From Rhodospirillales bacterium (GTDB lineage: Bacteria; Pseudomonadota; Alphaproteobacteria; Micavibrionales; Micavibrionaceae): a DNA stretch of 64,000 bases. Positions 52,400 to 61,074 of the stretch are shown here, in pieces. The stretch is taken from contig JACKJB010000002.1 of assembly GCA_020638155.1 (NCBI GenBank), forward strand, positions 248,001-312,000, written 5' to 3'. The notes below the pieces were generated by a model. It searched no databases, was not told the origin of the DNA, and worked only from the letters and a program-made list of their open reading frames with translations. Made by a program: the position numbers and the translations under genes. The stretch's first letter is position 1. Each line of letters begins with the position of its first letter.

Positions 52400-53888
52400 A
52401 AGCGCCCAATTAATTATCGGTATGATGCTGGGCTTCGAAAAAAGCCATCAGATTTTTCAAGGCGTTGACTGGGACAGCGATATGGCTGACCAGTTACTTG
52501 ATGCCAAGCCTATTACTAAGGAGGATGTTTTTTCCATGACCCCTAACGGCAAAAGCTTTTTTGAATTCAAGCAGACTTGGGAGAAGCTCAGAAAGCTATT
52601 CGATCATCTGGCGAAAAATGGTCACGAAGCGACGGCTAACGACCTGACCAAAGTGATGGAGAACGATAAGACCCCCATACAGATGGCGGCGGAATGTAAT
52701 GCGCTGGAAGACGCGTTTGCGCCGGACTTGTGGGCAGGTAATCTCGATAAGATGGAAGATGCCTGGTATTCGATTGATAAAAAGAAGCGTGAAGGCAAAG
52801 ATTTCCTTGCGATGAAGCGTACTGTGGCACAGATGGAAGGTAAGGAACTCCGGGAAGACCAGCTTGCCAAAGCCGGGCTGGAGGTGCGTGTCGTTCGTGA
52901 AGCTGTGAAAGGGGGGACCCTCGCGCAGTCGATTGAAAAGCTAAGGGCGCGTGGCGATCATTTACGGCTTGAAGATGCCCTGTTGTGTGATGATGATGGG
53001 GATCATGTTTTCACGCTGCGCCTGTCGTGGGATAATTTTGACAAGCTTTGTCTTGAATGGAAGCTTCACGGCGAATATCCGGATACGGAGTTTTTCCAGT
53101 TCAGCCGTGCCGGCAGGGCCAGCATTATTCAGTCTGCTTTTGACCACAATATGCAGAACCGGGTTTTTAACAAGAAGGTCTTCGATGGCCGTCCGGACGA
53201 AATGATCCGTCTTTATAACAGCCTGTCGGATCATCACAAGCAGCTGATCGACCTGGATTATGTTCTTGAGCAAATGCTGGAGGAGACCAGTGTTGATGCG
53301 GTGCCTGTTGATTCTGACCTGACGGTCGAACGGCTGACCGATATTATTTATACGCCGCCTGCCGATATGAAATCATGGAAGCCTGTGATCGGGCTGGGGT
53401 TGAAGAAAACCTGGGATGATATCACCAAGATCCGGGGGGTCCTGAAAAACAAGGGTGAAAGCCTGAGCATGGATGATCTGCGCAGCGCATCGGGGTTGCA
53501 CGGGGAAAGCTGTGTGCTCAAAGCCGCGCAGTTCGATAAATTTCATGAGGTGCTTTCTATTATGCGCGAAAGCGGTGGACAGCTTACGGCTGAAGATTTG
53601 CTGTCGAAACAGCCGGGACGCGAGAGTGTTCTGGATGTGCTTCTGGACAAAAAGCAGCTCGATATGCTGCTTAAGCCCGATCTGTGGGTCCGGAATGTTA
53701 CAACGCTGGGTAAAATCTGGGATGCCCTGCCGGACCAGATCAAGAAAGAGAAAAAGCAGGCGTTCCACGAAGCCTATACCGAGGCCAATATCCTGTCGCT
53801 GCGCAGTTTGAACCCGTCTACAGCCAAGCCGCCGGAGCCGCAGGTCACACCGCCGATTTTGCCGCGCGGTCCCGGGGGACCGTCATAA
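52392..53888 (+). CDS. Unknown repeat-containing 498-residue protein in the VWA/AAA operon
   Basis: A helical soluble protein built of diverged repeats of roughly 60-80 residues. Typical repeat cores are EDVFSMTPNGKSFFEFKQTW, EDALLCDDDGDHVFTLRLSW, DDLRSASGLHGESCVLKAAQ and AEDLLSKQPGRESVLDVLLD. Each has an acidic start, a Gly-x-Ser-like turn, and a following aliphatic helix. The C-terminal 20 residues are Pro/Gly-rich. The repeats suggest a protein-binding scaffold, possibly the adaptor of the VWA/AAA pair. A terminator follows the stop. Confidence 0.75.
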   Translation: MNKSAQLIIGMMLGFEKSHQIFQGVDWDSDMADQLLDAKPITKEDVFSMTPNGKSFFEFKQTWEKLRKLFDHLAKNGHEATANDLTKVMENDKTPIQMAAECNALEDAFAPDLWAGNLDKMEDAWYSIDKKKREGKDFLAMKRTVAQMEGKELREDQLAKAGLEVRVVREAVKGGTLAQSIEKLRARGDHLRLEDALLCDDDGDHVFTLRLSWDNFDKLCLEWKLHGEYPDTEFFQFSRAGRASIIQSAFDHNMQNRVFNKKVFDGRPDEMIRLYNSLSDHHKQLIDLDYVLEQMLEETSVDAVPVDSDLTVERLTDIIYTPPADMKSWKPVIGLGLKKTWDDITKIRGVLKNKGESLSMDDLRSASGLHGESCVLKAAQFDKFHEVLSIMRESGGQLTAEDLLSKQPGRESVLDVLLDKKQLDMLLKPDLWVRNVTTLGKIWDALPDQIKKEKKQAFHEAYTEANILSLRSLNPSTAKPPEPQVTPPILPRGPGGPS

Positions 53889-53898
53889 TACTTACTTA

Positions 53899-53922
53899 AA
53901 GGGGCCTTTCGGCCTCTTTTTC
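53899..53922 (+). terminator. Rho-independent terminator of the VWA/AAA operon
   Basis: AGGGGCC (53900-53906) pairs with GGCCTCT (53911-53917) with one G-T pair around a TTTC loop, and a T-run follows. The convergent msrA stop lies just downstream. It marks the 3' end of the four-gene unit. Confidence 0.75.
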
Positions 53923-53924
53923 AT

Positions 53925-54407
53925 TCAGGTATGAATGGCGCAGGCACCGACGCCGTTCTTTTCAAAATATCGTTGGTGATACTCTTCCGCGTCCCAGAAT
54001 GTCGAGGCGGCGGTGATCTCTGTCACGATATCCTTATCGTACTGGCCGCTATCCTGCAGGGCTTTGGCGGATTTCTGCGCGGCCTCGCGTTGGGTTTCAT
54101 CGGTGTAAAAGATTGCCGAACGGTATTGGGTGCCGACATCCGGCCCCTGGCGGTTCAGGCAGGTCGGGTTGTGGATGCGCCAGAACACAGACAGTAAATC
54201 GTCATAGCTGACCCGTGCCGGATCGAAAACGACTTTGACGGCCTCGGCGTGGCCTGTTGCCCCGGTGCAGACTTCTTTATATGTCGGATTGTCTTTGTGT
54301 CCGCCTGTATACCCGCTGGTCGCATCGATGACACCGGGGACTTGCCGGAATTCATGTTCTACGCCCCAGAAACACCCGGCGGCGAAAATGGCTGTTTGTT
54401 CGGTCAT
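53925..54407 (-). CDS. msrA: Peptide methionine sulfoxide reductase A
   Basis: MsrA reduces the S epimer of methionine sulfoxide in proteins. The 160-residue product has the catalytic GCFWGVEHEF motif with the active cysteine, the conserved SGYTGG and FWRIHNPTCLNRQGPDVGTQYRS segments, and YHQRYFEKN near the end. The length is standard. It is transcribed convergently to the VWA/AAA operon. Confidence 0.95.
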   Translation of the reverse strand: MTEQTAIFAAGCFWGVEHEFRQVPGVIDATSGYTGGHKDNPTYKEVCTGATGHAEAVKVVFDPARVSYDDLLSVFWRIHNPTCLNRQGPDVGTQYRSAIFYTDETQREAAQKSAKALQDSGQYDKDIVTEITAASTFWDAEEYHQRYFEKNGVGACAIHT

Positions 54408-54640
54408 TATCCGTATCCTTCAGTTTGTTCGTCAGTATAAAAACGCATCAACGTAACGATTTGTTTTTACATGATTTTCTTTCAGTCTGTTCGTTTTCCG
54501 AAAATGTGCCCGTTATCACAGCGCAGACAGAAAAAAATCCTCCTGAAAAGTAACGGAGGATCAGCACATACGAAAATCATTATATGGTATCACTATAGCA
54601 AAAAGGCGGCATGTTTTCCAGAGTTTCATGGGGGCGGGCT

Positions 54641-54790
54641 TATCGTCTTTTTAATTCAGAACCGGATAAAATTTAATAGCGTCATTTCGAAGCGAAGCTG
54701 AGAAATCTCCATATTACCGGGAGATCCCTCACATGCGTTCGGGACGACACCCAAGGACAAACTGCCCGGTTCTGAATTAAAAAGACGATA
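54641..54790. repeat. Nested palindromic repeat, copy A2 (inverse of A1)
   Basis: The outer arms 54641-54665 and 54766-54790 are perfectly complementary over 25 bases. The core (54681-54748) reads GTCATTTCGAAGCG to GCGTTCGGGACGAC, the reverse complement of the A1 core with few changes, and the flanks between core and arms are also homologous. The region 54408-54879 contains no gene apart from this element. Confidence 0.78.
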
Positions 54791-54879
54791 GTTATCCGGC
54801 GCAGCCCCCAATTTTTATACTGGAATTGCGCGATGAATATATGTAAAACTGTAGTGTCTTTTAAAAGAAGGATCATGTT

Positions 54880-55545
54880 ATGACTGAAAACGTACCGAAA
54901 ATATCCGATATCTTCAAAGCGCAGGCGGCTGTGATGGCCGCAGACGATTTGCGCCGCCGTCCGTTTGCTTTTGGGGAAATTGCCCGCAGGGTCGGGCAGA
55001 TGACGCTGGATGACGGGGAAACCGTCGATTGTCACATTATTCCGTCCACGGATGCGCTGGTCACTGACGGGACATCGATGATCCTGATTTCCCGGGATGC
55101 GGAAAACCCGACTCAGCGGGCGCGCTTTCCCGGCGGGTTTGTTGATGCGCAGGATGCCTCGCCGATTATGGCGGCGCTGCGGGAGTTGCAGGAAGAGACG
55201 GGGGTCGTGCTCAACGCCCGGGATTACAAAGTCCGGGTGGCGGCGGCGCTTGAGGTTGACGGCCCGGTGACGGTCCGGCGCGCTTTTAAGGACCTGCCCG
55301 AGCGGGGGATTAAAAAAGGTGATGTGTTTATCGTGGCGTTCCAGCCTGTGGTGTTTGAAATCAGCCCTGAATTGATGGCGACCTTAGAGCCTGTGGGACA
55401 CGATGATGCCGCCTGGGCCGGGATTGAGAAACTGGCGGATATCCGGAACGGCAGCGTGAAAATCCCGCCGCATCATTACAAGATGCTGCGTACGGCCGGT
55501 TTGCTGGTCGATGAGTCTGTGCCGCGCGGGCCGCTTCTTTCTTAA
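54880..55545 (+). CDS. Nudix-family hydrolase
   Basis: A 221-residue protein with a Nudix domain. The box reads GGFVDAQDASPIMAALREL then QEETGV, with the REL...QEETG part intact but an Asp in place of the usual first Glu after G-x5. An N-terminal region of about 60 residues precedes the fold. Such enzymes hydrolyse nucleoside diphosphates linked to another group; the substrate is unknown. Its stop codon is at the edge of repeat D1. Confidence 0.85.
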   Translation: MTENVPKISDIFKAQAAVMAADDLRRRPFAFGEIARRVGQMTLDDGETVDCHIIPSTDALVTDGTSMILISRDAENPTQRARFPGGFVDAQDASPIMAALRELQEETGVVLNARDYKVRVAAALEVDGPVTVRRAFKDLPERGIKKGDVFIVAFQPVVFEISPELMATLEPVGHDDAAWAGIEKLADIRNGSVKIPPHHYKMLRTAGLLVDESVPRGPLLS

Positions 55546-55786
55546 GAGTTTGTTTCAAAAAGCTCTCTAATCGTCATCCCCTGCCTCCGCCGAAGCGTAG
55601 CTCCGGCTACGCGCAGGCAGGTCGTGATAAAAACCTTGTGAAGCAAGGGGGGGGGGTAAAGAACGGGGATCCATATGACAGCGGCTTTGCCGCTGTCTTT
55701 TGCTGGTTCCCGCCGATTAGCCCGCCTGCGCTACGCTACGGCGAGGCCGCGGGAATGACGGCGGGAAGAGCTTTGAAACAGACTCT
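55545..55786. repeat. Direct repeat D1
   Basis: About 240 bases. The left outer arm AGAGTTTGTTTCAAA pairs with TTTGAAACAGACTCT at the right end. Inside are GTCATCCCCTGCCTCCGCCG, a GGGGATCCATATG segment, a CAGCGGCTT/GCCGCTG hairpin, and GCGGGAATGACGGCG. A second copy in the same direction is at 56771-56985. A run of nine G (about 55648-55656) could be a slippage or sequencing-sensitive spot. Confidence 0.75.
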
Positions 55787-55855
55787 AAGGTAATAGAGGG
55801 CTTTGTGTTGAGGGACATGATAAATATCATGTCCCTTTGATTTTGTCCCTGTGGT

Positions 55856-56629
55856 TTAGATATGCGGGCTTTGCCCGGTTATCAGGATCGACCAGCGTTT
55901 TTCCGTCGGTCCGGCAGCAGGCGGAATGCGGTGAACGACGCCGTAAGCCGGGGCGGCCTTGAAGATGCTGTGGGCATCGCCGCGAAAGCCGATCCCTTCG
56001 GACACATCGAAGCTTTTGCCGTCACTATGCGGGGTAAAGGCCCCGCGCAGGGCGAATTCCGGGCTGCCCGCGTGGATATTGCGCAGCGAGCCGACCGAAT
56101 GCGGCGGTAAATGCTTGTCCAGGTGCCAGCGCGGCGCTTCCCGCGCCCCTTCCCGGTGGAACGTAACCAGCGTGGTAAAGCCGCCCGCAAGATTAACCAG
56201 CGGATCCAGCCGGCCGAGCTGCGCGTCGATATCCTTCCAGAAATGTCGCAGGCCGAGCGCTCCGATTCCGGTATCCCAGCGTTTTTGCAGGGTATCATTA
56301 AAACGATCCTTTAGTGTTTCGCGGGTGCCGCGCCCGGCGACAACCGCGTACGCGCCGAGATTGGGGCTGTGGCTGATGAAATAGCGTTCCATCACTTCCA
56401 GTTCGGCAACCAGTTCATCCGGGGCCGGGGCGCTGAGGATCAGGCCGCTGGTTTGATCGTTTATCAATGAATCCAGAATTATTGATTTATTTAAGAAATC
56501 CGAGGCATTAGCGGACAAATATTCGGTTCCTTCTGCGCCGAATCCCTGCACGCCGACGGAAGCGGTAAAAGCCGCAATTGTCGGTGTGGTGGGAAGGCTT
56601 TGTGCCCGCGCCTGTTTTTTCCGTGCCAT
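55856..56629 (-). CDS. Unknown 257-residue protein between two direct repeats
   Basis: A soluble protein with a basic N-terminus. It has a mixed fold with RWHLDKHLPPHSVGSLRN (H-x-D), HSDGKSFDVS and a C-terminal HRIPPAAGPTEKRW segment; spaced His and Asp could bind a metal. This pattern is loosely similar to DUF1826-type proteins, but I cannot confirm it. It lies alone between copies D1 and D2 of a long repeat, both in the same direction, which could make it prone to loss. Confidence 0.65.
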   Translation of the reverse strand: MARKKQARAQSLPTTPTIAAFTASVGVQGFGAEGTEYLSANASDFLNKSIILDSLINDQTSGLILSAPAPDELVAELEVMERYFISHSPNLGAYAVVAGRGTRETLKDRFNDTLQKRWDTGIGALGLRHFWKDIDAQLGRLDPLVNLAGGFTTLVTFHREGAREAPRWHLDKHLPPHSVGSLRNIHAGSPEFALRGAFTPHSDGKSFDVSEGIGFRGDAHSIFKAAPAYGVVHRIPPAAGPTEKRWSILITGQSPHI

Positions 56630-56770
56630 CTTTATGCGCTTTTTGTTGGGTGTTGAATGCGGGGAAGTATAGCAGGGAATGGGGGATGGGTCAATATTTA
56701 TGGAAAATTTGTATGAGGTGTGACGCCATTGGGGACGGAGTAAATTTTACTCCGTCGCCTTTTCTGTAGT

Positions 56771-56985
56771 CGTCATCCCCTGCCTCCGCCGAAGCGGAGC
56801 CTCGGCTACGCGCAGGCAGGCCGTGACAAAATCCTTGTTAAAGGATTTTGTTTAAACGACGGGGATCCATATGTCAGCGGCTTAGCCGCTGTCTCTTTCT
56901 GGATTCCCGCCGATTAGCCCTCCTTCGCTAAAGCTACGAAGGGCCGCGGGAATGACGGCGAGAAGAGTGTTGAAACAGACTCTAA
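56771..56985. repeat. Direct repeat D2
   Basis: About 215 bases, highly similar to D1 in the shared parts (GTCATCCCCTGCCTCCGCCG, GGGGATCCATATG, CAGCGGCTTAGCCGCTG, GCGGGAATGACGGCG, right arm TTGAAACAGACTCTAA). The left outer arm seen in D1 is absent here. Its right end touches the 3' end of the next minus-strand gene and provides that gene's stop codon. Confidence 0.72.
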
Positions 56986-57317
56986 ATGTAACATTGCGTA
57001 TGGGAACAAATGCTGCTCCCAACAAAAATATTCAGGGGAATGAATAAAACGTAGGGCCATATATGGACGTAATATTTTTTGAAAAACTGTTTTTCTTCGA
57101 TCACTGATATAAGGGGCGTAAAAATAAGTGCGTATATGAAGGCAAATATGAGAGTAGGGATTTGCCATATAAAATAAAGCAGGTAAGTTTGGAAGAAGTC
57201 GCCAGTTTCAAAAAATTTAGTAATAATCAATGTGAATACGATAGATACCAGATAACACCCTAATCCCATCAATGTGATCTTTGAAATGTATTCTATAATA
57301 AGGTTTAGGTTATTCAT
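56982..57317 (-). CDS. Small multi-pass membrane protein
   Basis: A protein of about 111 residues with three or four hydrophobic helices (ITLMGLGCYLVSIVFTLII, YLLYFIWQIPTLIFAFIYALIF, YVLFIPLNIFVG). I use ATG 57317, which overlaps the end of the ABC1-kinase gene by eight bases. The stop lies inside the end of repeat D2, so the C-terminus may have been altered by the repeat. It is AT-richer than its neighbours. Confidence 0.55.
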   Translation of the reverse strand: MNNLNLIIEYISKITLMGLGCYLVSIVFTLIITKFFETGDFFQTYLLYFIWQIPTLIFAFIYALIFTPLISVIEEKQFFKKYYVHIWPYVLFIPLNIFVGSSICSHTQCYI

Positions 57318-58707
57318 TTTTTGCGCCGCTAATCCCAAACTTCTTTAGCGCCCCGGCCTGCGCTTTCTCCAACTTACCAACCTCGAACCCGTCGATCATT
57401 TCGTTGAAGAGATTGTGCCAGTTAATTTCGGCTTTGAGGTGGATGAAGACGCTGCCCAGGCCCAGGGCGGCGCGGTCCATGAAGACGAACTCGCGCGGGA
57501 CGGTGACGCCGCCGTTTTTGCGGCTGGCTTCACGGAGCTTTTCGTGGACTTCGCGGGCGGTGTCGGCGCCGTACATCTGCCCCTTGGCTTCGCCGATGAG
57601 GCGGACTTTGTCTTCCAGGATCGGTCCGTACAGGAACCCTGCCCAGATATTGAGGATATCGATCTGTTCATTGCTGAGATCCTTAAAGCCCCATGTTTCA
57701 TAGGCATGGACGGCAAGGGCGCGGTCTTCGTTCTGGAGCGCGCGGTACAAATCGATCACCCCGCCGACGAAGGCGGGCGGGAAAATCCGGACGCAGCCGA
57801 AATCGAGCAGGTTGATTGAATCATCGGGCCGCACGGTGTAATTGCCCAGATGCGGATCGCCGTGGATGACGCCGTAATAATAAAGCGGCACGTACCAGGC
57901 GCGGAACATGTTCATTGCTAGGCGGTTGCGCTGGTCCGGGTGGGCGTCAACGAAATTCAGGATTTTCTCCCCGTCCTGCCAGCCGGTGGTCAGCAGGCGA
58001 CTGGTGGATAGCGTATCGATCACATCGGGCACGTGTACGCCCGGCTCATCACGCAGCATCCACTGGTAGAGCTTGCAGTATTTGGCTTCCAGCTCGTAAT
58101 CCAGTTCTTCATATAAGCGGGCGGCCAGCTCGTCATGAATGTGGCGGGTGGAGATGGATTTATCGTACTGCTCATAGATCGAGAAGATGATCTTGAGCTG
58201 GTTCAGGTCAGTCTGGATGGCGCTTTGCATATCCGGGTATTGCAGCTTGCAGGCGACAGTACGCCCGTCCGGGGTCACGGCTTTGTGGACCTGGCCGAGG
58301 CTGGCGGCGGCGGCGGCTTCGCGGCCGAAGCTTTTGAATTTGCTTTCCCAGTCTGGGCCGAGCTCGGTTTTCATCCGGCGGCGCACGAACGGCCAGCCCA
58401 TCGCGGGGGCGTTGCTCTGGAGCTGCTGGAAGGCCTGCGCGTATTCCGGCGGCAAGGCTTCGGGGATGGTGGACAGGATCTGCCCGACTTTCATCAGCGG
58501 GCCTTTGAGATTGCCGAGCGCGGCGAGGAGCTGCTGTGCGTGTTCTTCGCGCTCGATCTTCAGGCCGAAATAGCGCTCGCCCGCCAGCTTGGCGGCCAGC
58601 CCGGCCATCCCGGCGGATACTTTGCCGTAGCGGGCGATGCGTCCGCCGACGCTGCCCCGGTCTTCCAGCTTTGCGTCTTTTTCCGATTTATTCGTTTTCT
58701 GTGCCAT
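57310..58707 (-). CDS. ABC1/UbiB/COQ8-family protein kinase-like ATPase
   Basis: A 465-residue UbiB-family protein. The KxGQ motif is in GPLMKVGQILSTIPEALPPEY (kept within family spacing), followed by an Ala-rich loop AAAAASLGQVHKA, the catalytic HGDPHLGNY, and a DFG motif. Members support ubiquinone synthesis. I use ATG 58707; the longer frame adds a hydrophobic stretch from the divergent promoter region. It is divergent from a COQ9-family gene, which supports a ubiquinone role. Confidence 0.88.
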   Translation of the reverse strand: MAQKTNKSEKDAKLEDRGSVGGRIARYGKVSAGMAGLAAKLAGERYFGLKIEREEHAQQLLAALGNLKGPLMKVGQILSTIPEALPPEYAQAFQQLQSNAPAMGWPFVRRRMKTELGPDWESKFKSFGREAAAAASLGQVHKAVTPDGRTVACKLQYPDMQSAIQTDLNQLKIIFSIYEQYDKSISTRHIHDELAARLYEELDYELEAKYCKLYQWMLRDEPGVHVPDVIDTLSTSRLLTTGWQDGEKILNFVDAHPDQRNRLAMNMFRAWYVPLYYYGVIHGDPHLGNYTVRPDDSINLLDFGCVRIFPPAFVGGVIDLYRALQNEDRALAVHAYETWGFKDLSNEQIDILNIWAGFLYGPILEDKVRLIGEAKGQMYGADTAREVHEKLREASRKNGGVTVPREFVFMDRAALGLGSVFIHLKAEINWHNLFNEMIDGFEVGKLEKAQAGALKKFGISGAKNE

Positions 58708-58759
58708 CGGGGCTAATATAGCTCTTTTTTGTAAAAGGGAAACAAGGTAAACAAGAAGC

Positions 58760-59368
58760 ATGGAAGAAAATCTTACAGATGTCCGTGATGAAATCCTGCG
58801 GACGCTGCTGCCCGATGTGCCGTTTGACGGCTGGAGCCGGGATGCGCTGCGGGCGGCGGCGGTAAGGGCCGGATATGATAAGGCCGCGCTGCAGGCCGCG
58901 TTTCCCGGCGGGGTGCGCGATGTCGTCGCGCATTTTTCCGATTGGGTCGACCGGGAAATGCTGAGAAGGCTCGAAGGGACGAATATCGAGGTTTTGCGGG
59001 TGCGTGACCGGATCAGGGCCGGGGTGATGGCGCGGCTGATGGTTTTGCAGGAACACCGCGAGGCGGAGAAACTGGCGCTGTCTTACTGGACGCTGCCGCC
59101 GCGCAGCCTGAAAGCCGGGAAGATCGTCTGGCGCACGGCGGACCGGATCTGGAACTGGGCCGGGGATACGGCCACGGATTATAATCATTATACCAAACGC
59201 GGGCTTTTGAGTGGTGTGCTCAGCGCGACGATGCTGGCATGGGTGAATGATGAAACGCCGGAATTATCGGAAACCGAAGCTTTTCTGGACCGCCGGATCG
59301 AAAATGTGATGCAATTGGGCGGCATTCTTGGCAGAATTAAACCGGGTAATGTCAAAAAGGCATCCTGA
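58760..59368 (+). CDS. COQ9-family ubiquinone biosynthesis protein
   Basis: A 202-residue protein with the COQ9 features: an N-terminal three-helix TetR-like part (DEILRTLLPDVPFDGWS) and the conserved C-terminal region SYWTLPPRSLKAGKIVWRTADRIWNWAGDTATDYNHYTKRG (signature parts only). COQ9 binds lipid and presents ubiquinone intermediates to COQ7-type hydroxylases. It is divergent from the ABC1 kinase gene with 52 bases between the starts. Confidence 0.9.
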   Translation: MEENLTDVRDEILRTLLPDVPFDGWSRDALRAAAVRAGYDKAALQAAFPGGVRDVVAHFSDWVDREMLRRLEGTNIEVLRVRDRIRAGVMARLMVLQEHREAEKLALSYWTLPPRSLKAGKIVWRTADRIWNWAGDTATDYNHYTKRGLLSGVLSATMLAWVNDETPELSETEAFLDRRIENVMQLGGILGRIKPGNVKKAS

Positions 59369-59405
59369 GCGGCCTGCCCGTAACATGATCGAAGAGATTT
59401 AATTT

Positions 59406-60131
59406 ATGCGTACATTAGGCTTACTGTTACTCCTTGTCGTTTTGATCGTTGCGATGAGCTTTACCGCGACCATCGTGACCAGGAATAACGGTATTCCGGA
59501 CATCCTCCGGATTCTTTATCCGGAAAGATTTATCAATCATGAAGACCAGACGGCTTTGGAAACGGGGAAAGCGCCGTTCGCCGATGCGGAGAATAATGCG
59601 CGTCCGGTCGAATTGCACCCGGATATCCAGTATGATCCGCTGGGGGACAGTATCGTCATTTCTGAGATGCTGGATATGCCTCACAGGAATGAGGGCGCGA
59701 TCAGCGAGTGGGTGACCGAGAAAATCGGCAAGGTGATGACCTTTACATTGGCGGGGTACCAGACGCATATTGGGGACATTCAAGATTATATGAATGCTGA
59801 GGCGATCCAGGAGTTTCAGGGTTTCCTTGATAAAACCCAGATCCTGGCTTTGATGCAGCAGCGTAATTTCGAGGTGAGAACATTTGTGGCAGACGTGCCG
59901 CGCCTTGCGACTTCGGGAGTGGCGCAGGATCGTTATCGCTGGGTTTATGATATTCCTGTGAATATAACGTTTCTCCCGGTTGGCAAGGACGATTATGAGA
60001 AGCTCTCTGCCGATGAGTTCATTTCTGAAACGCTGACGATCCGTATACAGATTGGCCGGGTTCCCGAAGGCGGCGATGACGGGATTGAGATCGAGACCTG
60101 GGAAGCGCTGAAAAAGAAGGCGGCAGAGTAG
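59406..60131 (+). CDS. IcmL/DotI-like type IVB secretion protein
   Basis: A 241-residue protein with an N-terminal membrane segment (about residues 3-22, LGLLLLLVVLIVAMSFTATI) and a periplasmic domain resembling DotI/IcmL: ISEWVTEKIGKVMTFTLAGY, then EFQGFLDKTQIL and YRWVYDIPVNITF. DotI forms part of the inner-membrane complex of Dot/Icm systems. It lies alone, 46 kb from dotL/dotM, after the COQ9 gene and before the N-formylglutamate amidohydrolase gene. The family call rests on pattern memory and should be checked with a profile. Confidence 0.6.
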   Translation: MRTLGLLLLLVVLIVAMSFTATIVTRNNGIPDILRILYPERFINHEDQTALETGKAPFADAENNARPVELHPDIQYDPLGDSIVISEMLDMPHRNEGAISEWVTEKIGKVMTFTLAGYQTHIGDIQDYMNAEAIQEFQGFLDKTQILALMQQRNFEVRTFVADVPRLATSGVAQDRYRWVYDIPVNITFLPVGKDDYEKLSADEFISETLTIRIQIGRVPEGGDDGIEIETWEALKKKAAE

Positions 60132-60177
60132 GTAATCGTCTTGCTATTGGCTATGATCCTGCGCTAAATAATACGCC

Positions 60178-61074
60178 ATGACCGTGACATTTTCTGAAAA
60201 AAGGCCGTCCTTGACGCCCCCGCTGCTGGCGGAGGATGAGCCGCCGCCTTACAGCGTTGTTAATCCGGGTGGTAAAGCGCCGTGCCTGCTGATCTGCGAG
60301 CATGCGTCGAACGCGATTCCGAAAAAGCTGGATAACCTGGGCCTGACGGAAGAGCAGTTGCGGCATCACGCTATTCTGGATATCGGGGTCGATCATGTGA
60401 CGCGATGCCTGTCGGAGATTCTTGATGCGCCCGCGATCATTGCGAATTACTCTCGCGCTGTTATCGATATCAATCGCAGGCTGGATCACCCGACGGTGTT
60501 TCTGACAGAGAATGACGGTTTGACGGTGACGGCTAACCTCAATCTGGGCGATGCCGAGAAACAGATCAGGATTGATGAAATTTACGAGCCGTTCCACCAA
60601 AAAATCCGCGATATGATCGAGGGGTTCCGGCAGCAGGATATGATCCCGGCGATTGTGTCGATTCACAGCTATTCGCCGTTATTTTACAAGCAGGTCCGGC
60701 CCTGGCATATGGGGATCCTGTGGACGCAGGATCCGCGGATGCCGGTGCCGGTGATCGAGTATTTCCGTGAAAAGGGCTATACGGTCGGCGATAACGAGCC
60801 TTATGATGCGCGGGTGCTGCGCGGGACGACGATTAATCAGCATGCGGATGATAACAGGTTGCCGAATGTGCTGGTGGAAATCCGTAACGACCAGATCGAC
60901 TCGGCGCAGGGCGGGACGCAGTGGGCGGAAATGCTCGGGGATTGTTTAAAAAATATCCTGCAGGATGAGTCGATTCACAGCTATTATGACGGACCTGAGA
61001 TCCCTTATGATCCGGAATACGCAGAGCGTTATTTTGAACAATTAAAAGAAAAGGCAAAGCGAGGAGAACTATAA
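60178..61074 (+). CDS. N-formylglutamate amidohydrolase-family protein
   Basis: A 298-residue hydrolase of the N-formylglutamate amidohydrolase family. Conserved parts are LLICEHASNAIPKKL, DIGVDHVTRCLSE, IANYSRAVIDINRR and SIHSYSPLFYKQVRPWHMGIL. The family removes formyl groups in histidine breakdown, but many members have other amide substrates. No hut gene is nearby, so the role is open. Its stop overlaps the gapR start by one base. Confidence 0.88.
   Translation: MTVTFSEKRPSLTPPLLAEDEPPPYSVVNPGGKAPCLLICEHASNAIPKKLDNLGLTEEQLRHHAILDIGVDHVTRCLSEILDAPAIIANYSRAVIDINRRLDHPTVFLTENDGLTVTANLNLGDAEKQIRIDEIYEPFHQKIRDMIEGFRQQDMIPAIVSIHSYSPLFYKQVRPWHMGILWTQDPRMPVPVIEYFREKGYTVGDNEPYDARVLRGTTINQHADDNRLPNVLVEIRNDQIDSAQGGTQWAEMLGDCLKNILQDESIHSYYDGPEIPYDPEYAERYFEQLKEKAKRGEL

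Noticed and set aside
54471..54701. 76-residue plus-strand ORF before the Nudix gene
   Set aside because: It lies in AT-rich intergenic DNA and ends inside the palindromic repeat; no ribosome site and no conserved look.
55545..56985. Composite transposon around the 257-residue gene
   Set aside because: The flanking repeats contain no transposase and look like palindromic intergenic elements, not IS ends.
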